Positions 26,130 to 35,836 of a stretch of DNA of 64,000 nucleotides are shown piece after piece; position 1 is the first letter of the stretch, and each line of letters opens with the position of its first letter. The position numbers and the translations under genes are program-made. The DNA is taken from assembly GCF_002014765.1 (NCBI RefSeq), contig NZ_MUYT01000007.1, positions 188,828-252,827 of the forward strand. Reading direction: 5' to 3'. Origin of the DNA: Lwoffella lincolnii. GTDB taxonomy: Bacteria > Pseudomonadota > Gammaproteobacteria > Pseudomonadales > Moraxellaceae. Below the pieces are notes generated by a model. It did no database searches and was not told the origin of the DNA. It worked only from the letters and a program-made list of their open reading frames with translations.

Positions 26130-29100
26130 ATGAATAATGACTGCATATGGTCACAAGTCAGTAAAACCAATCTTTCTTATAAATTTACACTAACAACCAT
26201 CGTTGCCAGTATGTTATTGGTTGGTTGTGGGGAATTGAGTAATTCTACCAACCAAATTGTTACTTCAAAGACTGATGCCCCACAGATGCCAAATATCGAG
26301 TCGAATAACAAAACACCTGTTGTCTCTTCTGAAAAATCAGACTCAACAGCCAAATCCGATAAAAAACAATCAAACCCATCTGATGCCCCACAGATGCCAA
26401 ATATCGAGTCGAATAACAAAACACCTGTTATCTCTTCTGAAAAATCAGACTCAACAGCTAAATCTGATAAAAAACAATCAAATCCATCTGATGCCCCTAA
26501 AAATACCGATAAGCCCAAAGACACCAACAAGCCAGTCAATCACGTCATCAAAAAACCACTTGTCGACAACAAGCCAAAAATTTCAGCAACAGAATCACAA
26601 AAAAACAGAATAGAGCAAGCATTGCGTACAGGTAATGCGTCATTTTTACAAAAACAAGACATCAGTGCTTTAACCACTCAAGCCATCGAGTTGCCCAAAT
26701 CGCAACTGGCACGTCAGCAGGCGATATTAGCCAGTATCCTAAGTGATGATAAAAATCAGCCATTAGATCAAACCTTAAACATCGCCAACAATGCGGTAGC
26801 ATACGGCAGTATCCCGATTAATACTCATGATGTGATGAATAACATACCACTTGCTCAATCAGACTCAGGTCTCACCATGTCTGCTTTATCTATTGCCCAT
26901 AATGGTCGTGGTTTGATGTATGGTCGAGATGTGTTGGGAGACATTGTGAATGAAAACAAACATCTTGCCCACCGAGCCATCTTAGCAAATGCCCTACGCT
27001 GGGTAACCAGTGGCAATGCCAAAACCAACCCAACAGCAGTTAAGATTGCCAGCGTTCATTATGATGCCAAAAAAGCACAAAAATTTTATCAAACCCACAT
27101 GAATGCCACAGCAAACATTGTTAATTGTGATGTGTTTGCCAGCAATAATGACTGTTGGAAATCGGTAGATGTGATTTTTTTGGGTGATAATGCTGCCACC
27201 CGTCCTAATGCCACCCAACGTATCAGCGAGTTTATGCAGGCAGGTAAAGGGGTGGTGTATATGGCAAGTGGTTGGTGGAGTAACCGACCTGAAGACGGTC
27301 TTAAAGCCAATACGCTGGCACAAGGCATGGGATTGTCTGTTGACGCTGGCAATGGTAATTATTGGGCAAGTGGCGATCATCTGCAAATCAAGACTCATCG
27401 TACCCTTAAGCAGAGTTTAAGCAAAGCGGATCGCTTAAGCGGCATTGTTGATGTGCTAACGGCACTCAATGACTCAAACCCAACCACTGACTCGACATTG
27501 AATGCAAATCATCCTTGGATACGCACCATCAACCAAACTTCTCACTATTTAAAAGTGATGAATGAAGCGGGTAAATCACCATTTGAATCCCAAGATATTG
27601 AGACTCTTAAGATTTGGCGTTACTTGGTGCTATTGGCTGACATGTACCGTCCTTCTGTGGTGTATAATAAGGTCAAACCCACAGACACCGCCACTTTTTT
27701 AACCATGTATGTTGCAGATAGCTGGCTGGATTATACACGTCAACACATCACTGCCTTGCCTAAAGGGGCTGGTGATTATATGCCAGCTGAAGCCATAACT
27801 ATCCCAGTTAGCCAAGAGTGGGAAACCATCACCGTTACCATTCCGCAAACATCAGGGGTAACGCTGATTGGGCGTGCCAGCATTCCAAGCCAACCAATAA
27901 GCATACAGGTTGTGTCAAACACCGCTAATCAAGACAATGCCAATGCCAAATTGAGAGTACAAACCAGCTATTTGCGTGCAATGGGCAACCCATTTGAAGG
28001 TTATCAACGCCCACGTCGTCCACAAAGCCATAGCTTACCCATCAATGACCAAAATGAAAGCGTACTCAATAGTCCTTTTGGTGGTCCATTGATATTAAAT
28101 TATAATAATGCCACTGCTGGTTCAACCATTACTTTACGTATCAAAGGCTCAGCAAAATACGCTCACTATGATTTTACTCAGCCCATCACGGATGCTCAGA
28201 TAAATGAAGCAACCACTTCGCTACAAAGTCGTAAGTTTGGCTGGAACACCTTTAAATTCACAGGTGGCGACATTCAGCAAATCACCCCTTATGCTTTAAA
28301 ATCAATGGGCAATGACCCACGTAAATATGTTGATGACATCAAAACGTTTGTGTTTGAAAGCAACCACATCGCCAATGGCTACAACAACATTACCATTGCT
28401 CCAACCACCAAACAATACTGTAACACTTTGGGTTGGGACTGCACGGGTACTGTTCACAACGCGCCGAATGTTCAGCATTTTATTGGCTGGATTGCTCAAT
28501 GTGGTTGGTTGTGTTCTGGCAACCCCACAGATGCTTTTACAGGCGTTGATACAGGTTGGGGCTGGGTGCATGAGTTGGGGCACAACACCGTACAACGTGT
28601 GCTGACTTTATCTTTCAAAAGCTCAGAAAATGGTCAGCAAATTGGCTGTATGGTGGAATGTGATAACAACCATTTAGCGGGTTTGAGTATGTTGCGCAAA
28701 TATCAGTTATCTGGCGGTGATTATAATACCGATAACTTTGCTCATTGGTTGATATATCGTCAACTTCAGCAAGCTCGTGCCACAGGCAAAACAGGCAAAG
28801 AGCTACGCCTTGCCACCGAAAAAGCAATTTGGAATGGTGATGGTTATGCCAATAATGGTGGTAAACGAGCCTTTGCCATGCAACAAGCCTTTGCTTATTC
28901 TCGCTTGCATCTAAAACAAGCACAACCTGACTTACAGGGTGTTTTTGAATATTTTAAATTGTTAAATATTGGCAATCGTTTGGTTGACAAACTGGATTTA
29001 ACCAAAGCCACCGCAGAACAAAAAGCCAAATATGGGGTAGGGGCATACAACCAAAACAACATCAGCAATATCGACCTAAACTATATTTTGACTTCCAAAA

Positions 29101-29315
29101 TTATTGGTCATGATATGAAAGATGTTTATGAGGTTTATGGTCTGCCAATTTCAGAACAAGCACATCGGTCAGTTGCCATGCTAAACTTACCCATCGCTCC
29201 AGTGAACTTTTATGCCATTGCTAAAAACCGCACCAATCATCTTAATGAAGGTCGCTGGATAGATAAACTGCCTGTAACAGGTGCATTACCATCATATCCG
29301 TTCCCAACCAATTAA
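26130..29315 (+). CDS. ImpA-family secreted zinc metalloprotease lipoprotein (O-glycopeptidase-like)
   Basis: A 1061-residue surface or secreted protease. A signal peptide ends in lipobox LLVGC (Cys near residue 32). A Ser/Lys/Asn-rich linker follows with two perfect-length copies of a 36-residue repeat starting DAPQMPNIESNNKTP. The next region resembles the ImpA N-terminal domain (ALRTGNASFLQ, GRGLMYGRDVLGDI, CDVFASNNDCWKSVDVIFLG, GNYWASGDH). The catalytic part has the gluzincin motif HELGH near residue 814, in WGWVHELGHNTVQ. Pseudomonas ImpA cleaves O-glycosylated host proteins such as PSGL-1; the substrate here is inferred to be mucin-type glycoprotein. ATG 26130 has TAAGGT upstream. The lipoprotein leader with a repeat linker is an unusual front end. 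Confidence 0.82.
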   Translation: MNNDCIWSQVSKTNLSYKFTLTTIVASMLLVGCGELSNSTNQIVTSKTDAPQMPNIESNNKTPVVSSEKSDSTAKSDKKQSNPSDAPQMPNIESNNKTPVISSEKSDSTAKSDKKQSNPSDAPKNTDKPKDTNKPVNHVIKKPLVDNKPKISATESQKNRIEQALRTGNASFLQKQDISALTTQAIELPKSQLARQQAILASILSDDKNQPLDQTLNIANNAVAYGSIPINTHDVMNNIPLAQSDSGLTMSALSIAHNGRGLMYGRDVLGDIVNENKHLAHRAILANALRWVTSGNAKTNPTAVKIASVHYDAKKAQKFYQTHMNATANIVNCDVFASNNDCWKSVDVIFLGDNAATRPNATQRISEFMQAGKGVVYMASGWWSNRPEDGLKANTLAQGMGLSVDAGNGNYWASGDHLQIKTHRTLKQSLSKADRLSGIVDVLTALNDSNPTTDSTLNANHPWIRTINQTSHYLKVMNEAGKSPFESQDIETLKIWRYLVLLADMYRPSVVYNKVKPTDTATFLTMYVADSWLDYTRQHITALPKGAGDYMPAEAITIPVSQEWETITVTIPQTSGVTLIGRASIPSQPISIQVVSNTANQDNANAKLRVQTSYLRAMGNPFEGYQRPRRPQSHSLPINDQNESVLNSPFGGPLILNYNNATAGSTITLRIKGSAKYAHYDFTQPITDAQINEATTSLQSRKFGWNTFKFTGGDIQQITPYALKSMGNDPRKYVDDIKTFVFESNHIANGYNNITIAPTTKQYCNTLGWDCTGTVHNAPNVQHFIGWIAQCGWLCSGNPTDAFTGVDTGWGWVHELGHNTVQRVLTLSFKSSENGQQIGCMVECDNNHLAGLSMLRKYQLSGGDYNTDNFAHWLIYRQLQQARATGKTGKELRLATEKAIWNGDGYANNGGKRAFAMQQAFAYSRLHLKQAQPDLQGVFEYFKLLNIGNRLVDKLDLTKATAEQKAKYGVGAYNQNNISNIDLNYILTSKIIGHDMKDVYEVYGLPISEQAHRSVAMLNLPIAPVNFYAIAKNRTNHLNEGRWIDKLPVTGALPSYPFPTN
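26274..26489 (+). repeat. Two tandem 108-bp in-frame repeats in the metalloprotease gene
   Basis: GATGCCCCACAGATGCCAAA begins units at 26274 and 26382; a third start at 26490 (GATGCCCC) diverges after eight bases. Each unit encodes 36 residues, and the copies differ by a few bases. Being in frame, copy number can vary without loss of the reading frame, changing only the length of the linker between the lipid anchor and the enzyme. Confidence 0.95.
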
Positions 29316-29389
29316 TGTCATCAATACTTAAGCACCATATCTGCTTGCCACCATAAATATTGAGTGCCATGAATGTGATTAACAGCAGT

Positions 29390-29427
29390 AAAAAAGTCCA
29401 GCAAGTTAATGACTGTTGGGCTTTTTT
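29390..29427 (+). terminator. Terminator after the metalloprotease gene
   Basis: AAAAAAGTCCAGCA and TGTTGGGCTTTTTT form a near-complete stem with a 10-nt loop, ending in six T residues. It lies about 75 bp after the protease stop codon and could act in either direction. Confidence 0.75.
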
Positions 29428-29632
29428 GATGACTTAAACCCACCATAAATCAAAACACCTTGATTCAACAACAAAAAACCAGCAGAATTAACAAATGGAA
29501 GAAATGAAGAAATATGGTTAAATCATGATTAATTTTTTTTAAATTTTTTTAAAATTGTTATTAAGACAATGTACTTCCGTTTACGGTAAGTTTATTGCAA
29601 AAAGTTAAATTGCAAAAAGTTAAAACAATGAC

Positions 29633-29688
29633 AAAAGCAATCCCTTAAAAGCAATCCCTTAAAAACAATCTCTTAAAAGCAACCCCTT
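29633..29688 (+). repeat. Four 14-bp tandem units upstream of hisD
   Basis: Units AAAAGCAATCCCTT (twice exact), AAAAACAATCTCTT and AAAAGCAACCCCTT run head to tail and end 11 bp before the hisD ATG. The last copy contributes to the leader just before TAGGACACACC and so may influence translation initiation. Confidence 0.9.
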
Positions 29689-29699
29689 TAGGACACACC

Positions 29700-31001
29700 A
29701 TGCGTATTTTAACCAGCCAATCAGCCACATTTGAGCAAGAGCTTGATGATTTACTTGCCTTTGAAACCGTCAATGACCCCAAGTTGCTTACGACAGTCGA
29801 TGACATCATTGCTCAGGTACGCCAAGGTGGCGATGATGTGGTTTTGAAGTTAACTCAACAATTTGACAATCACCCTGGCAAAACTTTTGATGAATTAATC
29901 ATTGCTCAAGACACGCTAAAACATGCTTTTGATAATCTGTCATCAGAGGTGAAAAGTGCATTGGAGCTATCAGCAAAACGCATTCAAACTTTTCATCAAC
30001 AACAAGTTCAACACAGTTGGACATACCAAGATGAGCTGGGTAATACACTGGGGCAACAAGTCACTTCATTAGATAAGGTTGGAATCTATGTGCCAGGAGG
30101 ATTGGCAAGCTATCCGTCAAGTGTGCTGATGAATGCCATTCCTGCCAAAGTGGCAGGCGTGGGTGAGATTATTATGGTTGTGCCAGCCCCAAATGGCAAA
30201 CTTAATCCGTTGGTGTTGGCAGCAGCCTATTTGGCAGGGGTGGATAAGGTGTTCACCATTGGGGGAGCTCAAGCGGTGGCAGCATTGGCGTACGGTACGG
30301 ACAGCATTGCCAAAGTGGATAAAATCACAGGGCCTGGTAATAAATATGTTGCTGCTGCCAAACGGGCGGTATTTGGGCAAGTGGGTATTGACATGATAGC
30401 AGGGCCATCAGAGGTGTTGGTGTATGCTGAAGGTGAGGATAACGACAGAGCCGATTGGCTTGCCATGGATTTATTAAGCCAAGCTGAGCATGATACAGTG
30501 GCACAGGCAATTTTTGTTACCACAAGTGAATCTTTGCTCAAAGAGGTGGCACAACAAATTGATAAAGCTTTGACTGTTTTGCCAAAGGCAGATATTGCCA
30601 AACAAGCCATTGCCAATCGTGGGGCATTGATTTTGGTAAAAAATCGGACAGAAGCCATCACGGTGATTAACCGCATTGCTCCTGAGCATTTGGAGTTATC
30701 ACTTGATGAACCTCAGGCGTTGCTTGCAGACATTCGTCATGCAGGTGCAATTTTTATGGGGCGGTTTACCCCTGAGGCGATTGGCGATTATTGTGCAGGA
30801 GCAAATCATGTGTTGCCAACATCAGGAACGGCAAGATTTAGCTCACCACTTGGGGTGTATGATTTTCAAAAAAAATCATCGCTCATTCATTGCACCCAAG
30901 ATGGCAGTCAGTTGCTTGCCAAAACGGCAGATATTTTGGCAAGGCAAGAAAACTTAGATGCCCATGCGTCATCAGCTCGTTATCGGCTTAAAAAAGGTTA
31001 A
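29700..31001 (+). CDS. hisD: Histidinol dehydrogenase
   Basis: Catalyses the last two steps of histidine synthesis, histidinol to histidine with two NAD. It has 433 residues, standard length. Motifs include VGIYVPGGLASYPSSVLM, ITGPGNKYVAAAKRAVFG, DMIAGPSEVLV, SQAEHD (Zn ligands region), RIAPEHLEL and FSSPLGVYDFQKKSS. It stands alone; other his genes are not in the window. The AGGAC ribosome site is 6 nt before ATG. Confidence 0.96.
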   Translation: MRILTSQSATFEQELDDLLAFETVNDPKLLTTVDDIIAQVRQGGDDVVLKLTQQFDNHPGKTFDELIIAQDTLKHAFDNLSSEVKSALELSAKRIQTFHQQQVQHSWTYQDELGNTLGQQVTSLDKVGIYVPGGLASYPSSVLMNAIPAKVAGVGEIIMVVPAPNGKLNPLVLAAAYLAGVDKVFTIGGAQAVAALAYGTDSIAKVDKITGPGNKYVAAAKRAVFGQVGIDMIAGPSEVLVYAEGEDNDRADWLAMDLLSQAEHDTVAQAIFVTTSESLLKEVAQQIDKALTVLPKADIAKQAIANRGALILVKNRTEAITVINRIAPEHLELSLDEPQALLADIRHAGAIFMGRFTPEAIGDYCAGANHVLPTSGTARFSSPLGVYDFQKKSSLIHCTQDGSQLLAKTADILARQENLDAHASSARYRLKKG

Positions 31002-31087
31002 AATTGCGTGGTATATTAATTCAAGGTTAGGTGTATTAAAAAATAAATGTGCTTGAAATTGATAACCACCATACCTATAAAGAAAGC

Positions 31088-31122
31088 TGATAAACAATCT
31101 TGATAAACAATCTTGATAAACA
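31088..31122 (+). repeat. 13-bp tandem repeat between hisD and rapA
   Basis: TGATAAACAATCT occurs twice in tandem (31088-31113), with a partial third copy beginning at 31114. It is non-coding, in the rapA leader. Confidence 0.85.
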
Positions 31123-31173
31123 GCCCCCATATCCCAGCAAGTTTTTACCTAACTGATGAATAAGACCTAAGCT

Positions 31174-34095
31174 ATGACCGTTGTGAATTCTGAATTTTCC
31201 ATTGGACAACGATATCTATCCGACACTGAAGCCGAGCTGGGTCTGGGCGTGGTGGTGGCAGTAGATGACCGTTGTGTGCATATCTTGTTTGCTCAAAGTG
31301 AACAGACTCGTGCCTATGCCAAAGCGACTGCACCACTATCACGAGTGACGTTTAAGGTGGGCGATACCATCACCGATCAAGATGGCAATCACCATACGGT
31401 AACGGGCGTTTCTGATGTCATGGGTGTGCTGAAATATGATGTGGCAGGACAAAATAAAGGCATCATGGAAACTCGTTTGTCCGCCACCATCACGCTTGCT
31501 AAGCCCTTAGAGCGATTATTGGCAGGGCGTGTGGCACGCAGTGATTGGTATGAGTTGCGTCAAGACATTCTAAGAATGCAAACCGCCATCAATGCTCACC
31601 CGCTAAAGGGCTTGATGGGAGCAAGGGTAGACATCATTGAACATCAGTTATACATTGCTCATGAAGTGGGCAAACGCATCGCCCCACGGGTGTTGCTTGC
31701 TGATGAGGTGGGTTTGGGTAAGACAGTGGAAGCAGGGCTGATTATCCATCAACAGTTATTGTCAGGCAAAGCTGAGCGAGTGCTGATATTAGTACCAGAC
31801 AGCTTACAATATCAATGGATGATTGAGCTAAAACGTCGGTTTAATCTGGATTTTGCCTTGTTTGATTTGGTGCGTACCGCTGCCATCAAAGAGCATGATG
31901 CAAAGCAGAATGTATTTTTGACTGAGCAGTGCATCATCGCAGGGATTGATTTATTGCTTGACCATCATGATTTGTATGAACAGGCAATGATGGCAGGGTT
32001 TGATTTGTTGGTGGTGGACGAAGCCCATCACTTACATTGGGACTCAGAGCAAGGTGGTAATGATAAATATGAGCTGGTTGCTGATTTTGCCAGACAGACC
32101 GCAGGTGTGCTTTTGCTGACTGCCACGCCTGAACAGTTGGGGGTGCAGAGCCACTTTGCACGATTGCGATTACTTGACCCAGACCGTTTTGATGATTTAG
32201 ATGATTTTATCGCAAGCTCCGATGCCTTTGCCAAAACCGCTCAAGTTGCCCATGTGCTGATGAGTGATAAGGTACTTAATGACGCTCAGATTGGGGCGTT
32301 AGAAAGCTTGCTTGGGCATGATTCTGGCAAACTTGCCAACATCAACCATGATGATAACCTAAAAACGCATGTGCTAAACGATTTGTTAGACCGACATGGC
32401 ACAGGGCGTGTGTTGTTTCGCAACACACGTGACAGTGTGCAGGGATTTTATGGACGTTGTTGCCAGTCTTATCCGTTGCCATTACCAAATGATTGGCAAG
32501 GCAGTTATCAAACCACAGGTAAGCTTAAAGAACAGCTTTGGGGTGAAGAAAATCAGCCAGATGGCAGTTGGTTGGAAACTGATCCCAGAGTACCTTGGCT
32601 GATTGATTTGCTTAAAACCACCTTAAAATTTGATAAAGTGCTGTTAATTGCACGCAGTGGGGCGACCATCGAAAGCCTAGAAGCTGTGCTTAGATTGCAT
32701 GCAGGCATCAAAACCGCCATCTTTACCGAACAGATGAGTTTGCTTGAGCGTGACCAAGCGGCGGCATTTTTTGCTGATGAAGCAGGCGCTCAGATTTTGT
32801 TGTGTTCTGAGATTGGCTCAGAAGGGAGAAACTTTCAGTTTGCCAGTCATTTGATATTGTTTGATTTACCTGCCAACCCAGATACCCTAGAACAGCGTAT
32901 TGGTCGCCTTGACCGTATCGGTCAGCGTCAACGCATCACTTTGCACGTTCCGTATGTGCAAGGCACGGCTCAAGAGCGATTGTTTCGCTGGTATGATGAA
33001 GCATTAAATATATTTAACCAAATTTCCCCCACCGCCCAAGCGGTACAAGAGCGGTTCATTTATGAGCTAAAGCCACTGTTAGAAGGCAAATTACCCAACA
33101 ATCAACAAGTGCCAGATGGTTCACATCTGACAGCGGTTAATGAAGCGGTCAATAAACAGCTAAGCGAGCTGATAGACGATGCCAAGCACACCCGTCTGCA
33201 GTTAGAAGCCGAACTGCAAGCAGGGCGAGATAAGTTGTTGGAATATAACTCTTGCCGTCCCAAAGTGGCTGGTCGCATTGTGGCTGCCATGCAAGAGCTT
33301 GATGATAATAACGTGTTGCCCATGTTTTTTGAGCGGTTTTTATCGGTGGCGAACATCGACCACAGTGAACAACGTGATGGCACTTGGGTGTTACATCCAC
33401 CTGAAAGTGATGGCAAAGAGTCGGGCCATTTTGACGGCTTGCCCATCAGCGAAGATGGCATGACCATCACCTTTAATCGTAACCAAGCCTTGATGCGAGA
33501 AGACATCACCTATTTGACCCATGAGCATCCTTTGATGCAAGCAATCTATGAAATGGGCAGCACCAGCAGTTTTGGCAATACTTGTGTCGCCATGCTACAT
33601 ACCAACGCCATGCCAGAAGGCACATTGATGTTGGAGGTCAACTTTCAAGTGCATGCCATCGCCCCAAAACTGTTGAATCTGATGGCAGTGTTACCCAAAC
33701 GCACCTTGCGAGTGTTCATCAGTGAGCAGGGCAAAGACTTATCTGATGCCATTTCTGCTGAGGTACTGGCTCCTTATATCAGCAGATTGGATAACAACCG
33801 AGCCAGACAAGTGGTTAAGCTTCGTAGTGAGGTCATCAATAACCGCTATCAACAAGCACAAATGTTGGCACAAAGTCAGCTTGATGGCATCAGTTGTACC
33901 GCCAAAGAACGCTTTAGTACCCAATGGCAGCGAGAGATTGACCGCTTGAGCCAATTACAAGCCATCAACCCCAATGTGCGTGACCAAGAAATCGAACGGC
34001 TAAAATCGCTAAAGGCCCAAGGTGAACAAGCACTTGGTGCTTTATCGCTCACACCTGACAGCATTCGAGTACTGGTGGCGGTAAAACCGTCTTAA
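31174..34095 (+). CDS. rapA: RNA polymerase-associated helicase-like protein RapA
   Basis: A SWI2/SNF2-family ATPase that recycles stalled RNA polymerase. It has 973 residues, close to E. coli RapA (968). The N-terminal Tudor-like part begins FSIGQRYLSDTEAELGLGVV. The helicase core has LLADEVGLGKTVEAGLIIHQ (motif I), VVDEAHHLHW (II), LLTATPEQLG (III) and QRIGRLDRIGQRQ (VI). The C-terminus matches the RapA type. It is monocistronic, with repeat-rich flanks on both sides. Confidence 0.95.
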   Translation: MTVVNSEFSIGQRYLSDTEAELGLGVVVAVDDRCVHILFAQSEQTRAYAKATAPLSRVTFKVGDTITDQDGNHHTVTGVSDVMGVLKYDVAGQNKGIMETRLSATITLAKPLERLLAGRVARSDWYELRQDILRMQTAINAHPLKGLMGARVDIIEHQLYIAHEVGKRIAPRVLLADEVGLGKTVEAGLIIHQQLLSGKAERVLILVPDSLQYQWMIELKRRFNLDFALFDLVRTAAIKEHDAKQNVFLTEQCIIAGIDLLLDHHDLYEQAMMAGFDLLVVDEAHHLHWDSEQGGNDKYELVADFARQTAGVLLLTATPEQLGVQSHFARLRLLDPDRFDDLDDFIASSDAFAKTAQVAHVLMSDKVLNDAQIGALESLLGHDSGKLANINHDDNLKTHVLNDLLDRHGTGRVLFRNTRDSVQGFYGRCCQSYPLPLPNDWQGSYQTTGKLKEQLWGEENQPDGSWLETDPRVPWLIDLLKTTLKFDKVLLIARSGATIESLEAVLRLHAGIKTAIFTEQMSLLERDQAAAFFADEAGAQILLCSEIGSEGRNFQFASHLILFDLPANPDTLEQRIGRLDRIGQRQRITLHVPYVQGTAQERLFRWYDEALNIFNQISPTAQAVQERFIYELKPLLEGKLPNNQQVPDGSHLTAVNEAVNKQLSELIDDAKHTRLQLEAELQAGRDKLLEYNSCRPKVAGRIVAAMQELDDNNVLPMFFERFLSVANIDHSEQRDGTWVLHPPESDGKESGHFDGLPISEDGMTITFNRNQALMREDITYLTHEHPLMQAIYEMGSTSSFGNTCVAMLHTNAMPEGTLMLEVNFQVHAIAPKLLNLMAVLPKRTLRVFISEQGKDLSDAISAEVLAPYISRLDNNRARQVVKLRSEVINNRYQQAQMLAQSQLDGISCTAKERFSTQWQREIDRLSQLQAINPNVRDQEIERLKSLKAQGEQALGALSLTPDSIRVLVAVKPS

Positions 34096-34124
34096 ACTTC
34101 AATTACTTAAACTTCAGTTACTTA
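34091..34124 (+). repeat. 15-bp tandem units spanning the rapA stop codon
   Basis: CTTAAACTTCAATTA (34091-34105) and CTTAAACTTCAGTTA (34106-34120) are tandem copies, with a degraded third copy after them. The rapA stop TAA (34093-34095) lies in the first unit. Confidence 0.9.
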
Positions 34125-34231
34125 AGTTTAAATGCTTATGGTTTAAATACTTATGTTTAAAAATTTAAGCCACTTAAGAATAAAATACTTAAGCCTAAAT
34201 AAGAGAAAAAAACAATAAGAGAAAAAATACC

Positions 34232-34903
34232 GTGCTTGAGCCAGACATCATCACCAACAGCGATAACCCCCCTTTGCTTAGCTTAAAACAAGTCGATGTT
34301 GGGCGTGGTGAGTTTATGCTATGTCAAGGGGTTAACCTAACACTGAATGCAGGTGATATTTGCCATCTGATTGGGGCGAACGGCACAGGCAAAACCACCT
34401 TACTCATGCAGCTGGTTGGTATGCTACCAACCATCAATGGGCAGATACATTGGCACAGCGATATCCCCCCTTTATTTGTGTCGCATCAGCTTGGCATTCA
34501 CCCCAATCTTACTGTGGCGCAGAACTTGAACTTTTTGCTCAATTTATATGGCATTGATGCCAAAACTGACACCAAAACCCATGCACAAGCCCTTAACGCA
34601 AACCTTTTATCTGATGCTTTGGCATGGGTGGGTTTATTGGGGTATGATAATTTTTTGTGTCAGCAGTTATCAGCAGGTCAAAGTAGGCGAGTTAACCTTG
34701 CACGGTTGGTGGTGATGACCCCTAGGCATACCCCCGTTTGGCTGTTAGACGAGCCCTTAACCGCCTTAGATGTGGCAATGGTGGCAAAGCTTGAACAGCG
34801 TCTACAAGCGTTTAGTGAACAAGGCGGAGCGGTGTTGATGACCAGTCACCAAGCGTTGAATGTGGCAAATAAACAACTGGACTTAAGTGAGTATTTGCCA
34901 TGA
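34232..34903 (+). CDS. ccmA: Heme exporter ATP-binding subunit
   Basis: ATPase of the CcmABCD transporter, which releases heme-loaded CcmE for cytochrome c maturation. It has 223 residues from a GTG start. Walker A GANGTGKTTLL, signature LSAGQSRRVNLARL, Walker B VWLLDEPLTALD and switch TSHQAL are present. The last codons overlap ccmB by 4 bp (ATGA), indicating coupling. First gene of ccmABCDE. Confidence 0.95.
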   Translation: MLEPDIITNSDNPPLLSLKQVDVGRGEFMLCQGVNLTLNAGDICHLIGANGTGKTTLLMQLVGMLPTINGQIHWHSDIPPLFVSHQLGIHPNLTVAQNLNFLLNLYGIDAKTDTKTHAQALNANLLSDALAWVGLLGYDNFLCQQLSAGQSRRVNLARLVVMTPRHTPVWLLDEPLTALDVAMVAKLEQRLQAFSEQGGAVLMTSHQALNVANKQLDLSEYLP

Positions 34904-35649
34904 CCCAATATTCCCCCACTGGGCCTACTGCCCCTACCGCCACAACTTCCCTGACGGCCAAACCCACATTCAATCATGGCATCTGCTTTACCCAACTTTG
35001 GCAACGAGAGTGGGCGGTTAAGCGTCAAGGGGCGGTACAGTGGTTGTATCCGTTGGTGATGTTTTTATTAATCATTACCTTATTTCCGTTGGCGATTGGC
35101 AGTGAGCCGATGTTATTGAAGCGGTTGGCTGTCCCTGCGGTGTGGATAGCAGCATTGCTGTCATTGGTCATGGGCGCTGAGAACATTTTTAAGCCAGCGT
35201 TGGACAATGGCACATTGGCACAGTTGGTAACGGCAAACGCGCCACTTGCTTTATGGGTGCTTATTCGTTTGGCATTGCATTGGCTGTTTGGGGCAGGGTT
35301 GGTGGCGATGTTAAGCTTACTTGCGGTGGCGTTGTTTGGCTTGCCTTGGGGTGAAGCGGGTGTGTTGCTGGTATCCATTTTGGTGGGTAGTCCGATGTTG
35401 CTCATGCTCTGTGCCATTGCCAGTAGCCTGACACTGTCGCTAAAAAATGGGGCGGTACTTGTGCCACTTATCGCCTTGCCATTACAACTACCGATTCTGA
35501 TTTTTGCCACAGGAGCGGTTGATCTGTACGCCACGGGCATGAATGCGTTGCCGATATTGGCGTTGTTATTGGCTGGCAGTATCCTTGCTGTGTTGATTGT
35601 GCCTTGGCTGGTGGGATATGTGCTAAAAATGGTGTGGATGAGTCATTAG
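34900..35649 (+). CDS. ccmB: Heme exporter membrane subunit CcmB
   Basis: An integral membrane partner of CcmA with six predicted helices in 249 residues. The family start, FTQLWQREWAVKRQGAVQWLYPLVMFLLIITLFPLAIG, is recognisable. So are KPALDNGTLAQLVTANAP and MLMLCAIASSLTLSLKNGAVLVPLIALPLQLPILIFATG. It begins inside the end of ccmA. About 24 polar residues rich in Thr and Pro precede the conserved part. Confidence 0.93.
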   Translation: MTQYSPTGPTAPTATTSLTAKPTFNHGICFTQLWQREWAVKRQGAVQWLYPLVMFLLIITLFPLAIGSEPMLLKRLAVPAVWIAALLSLVMGAENIFKPALDNGTLAQLVTANAPLALWVLIRLALHWLFGAGLVAMLSLLAVALFGLPWGEAGVLLVSILVGSPMLLMLCAIASSLTLSLKNGAVLVPLIALPLQLPILIFATGAVDLYATGMNALPILALLLAGSILAVLIVPWLVGYVLKMVWMSH

Positions 35650-35760
35650 GTTTTTTGGGTCATTGGTGTTACGTGGAATAATCTTATTGAGACAACAATA
35701 GCAGATGAATTTTATGTAAAAATTGAGTAAAATGTCAGACCATCACTTATCACAAGTAAT

Positions 35761-35800
35761 TTTTAACAATGAATGTTAACTTTTAACAATGAATGTTAAC
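35761..35800 (+). repeat. 20-bp tandem duplication before ccmC
   Basis: TTTTAACAATGAATGTTAAC is present twice, exactly head to tail, in the 187-bp gap between ccmB and ccmC. It creates extra ATG codons upstream of the genuine ccmC start. Confidence 0.95.
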
Positions 35801-35836
35801 AACCAACCAATTTTAATAACCAACAAGGTTTTAATT

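Larger units (their letters stand above)
29316..29699. other. Intergenic region, metalloprotease to hisD
   Basis: 384 bp without a gene. It contains a terminator (29390-29427), homopolymeric A/T runs (29527-29557), and a short palindrome CCGTTTACGG at 29577-29586. There is also a 15-bp tandem pair at 29594-29622 and four 14-bp units at 29633-29688 ending just before hisD. Confidence 0.5.

Noticed and set aside
26177..26539. Minus-strand ORF with repeats opposite the metalloprotease linker
   Set aside because: The repetition is the complement of the 108-bp coding repeat. The lipoprotein frame on the plus strand carries the signal peptide and continues into the enzyme.
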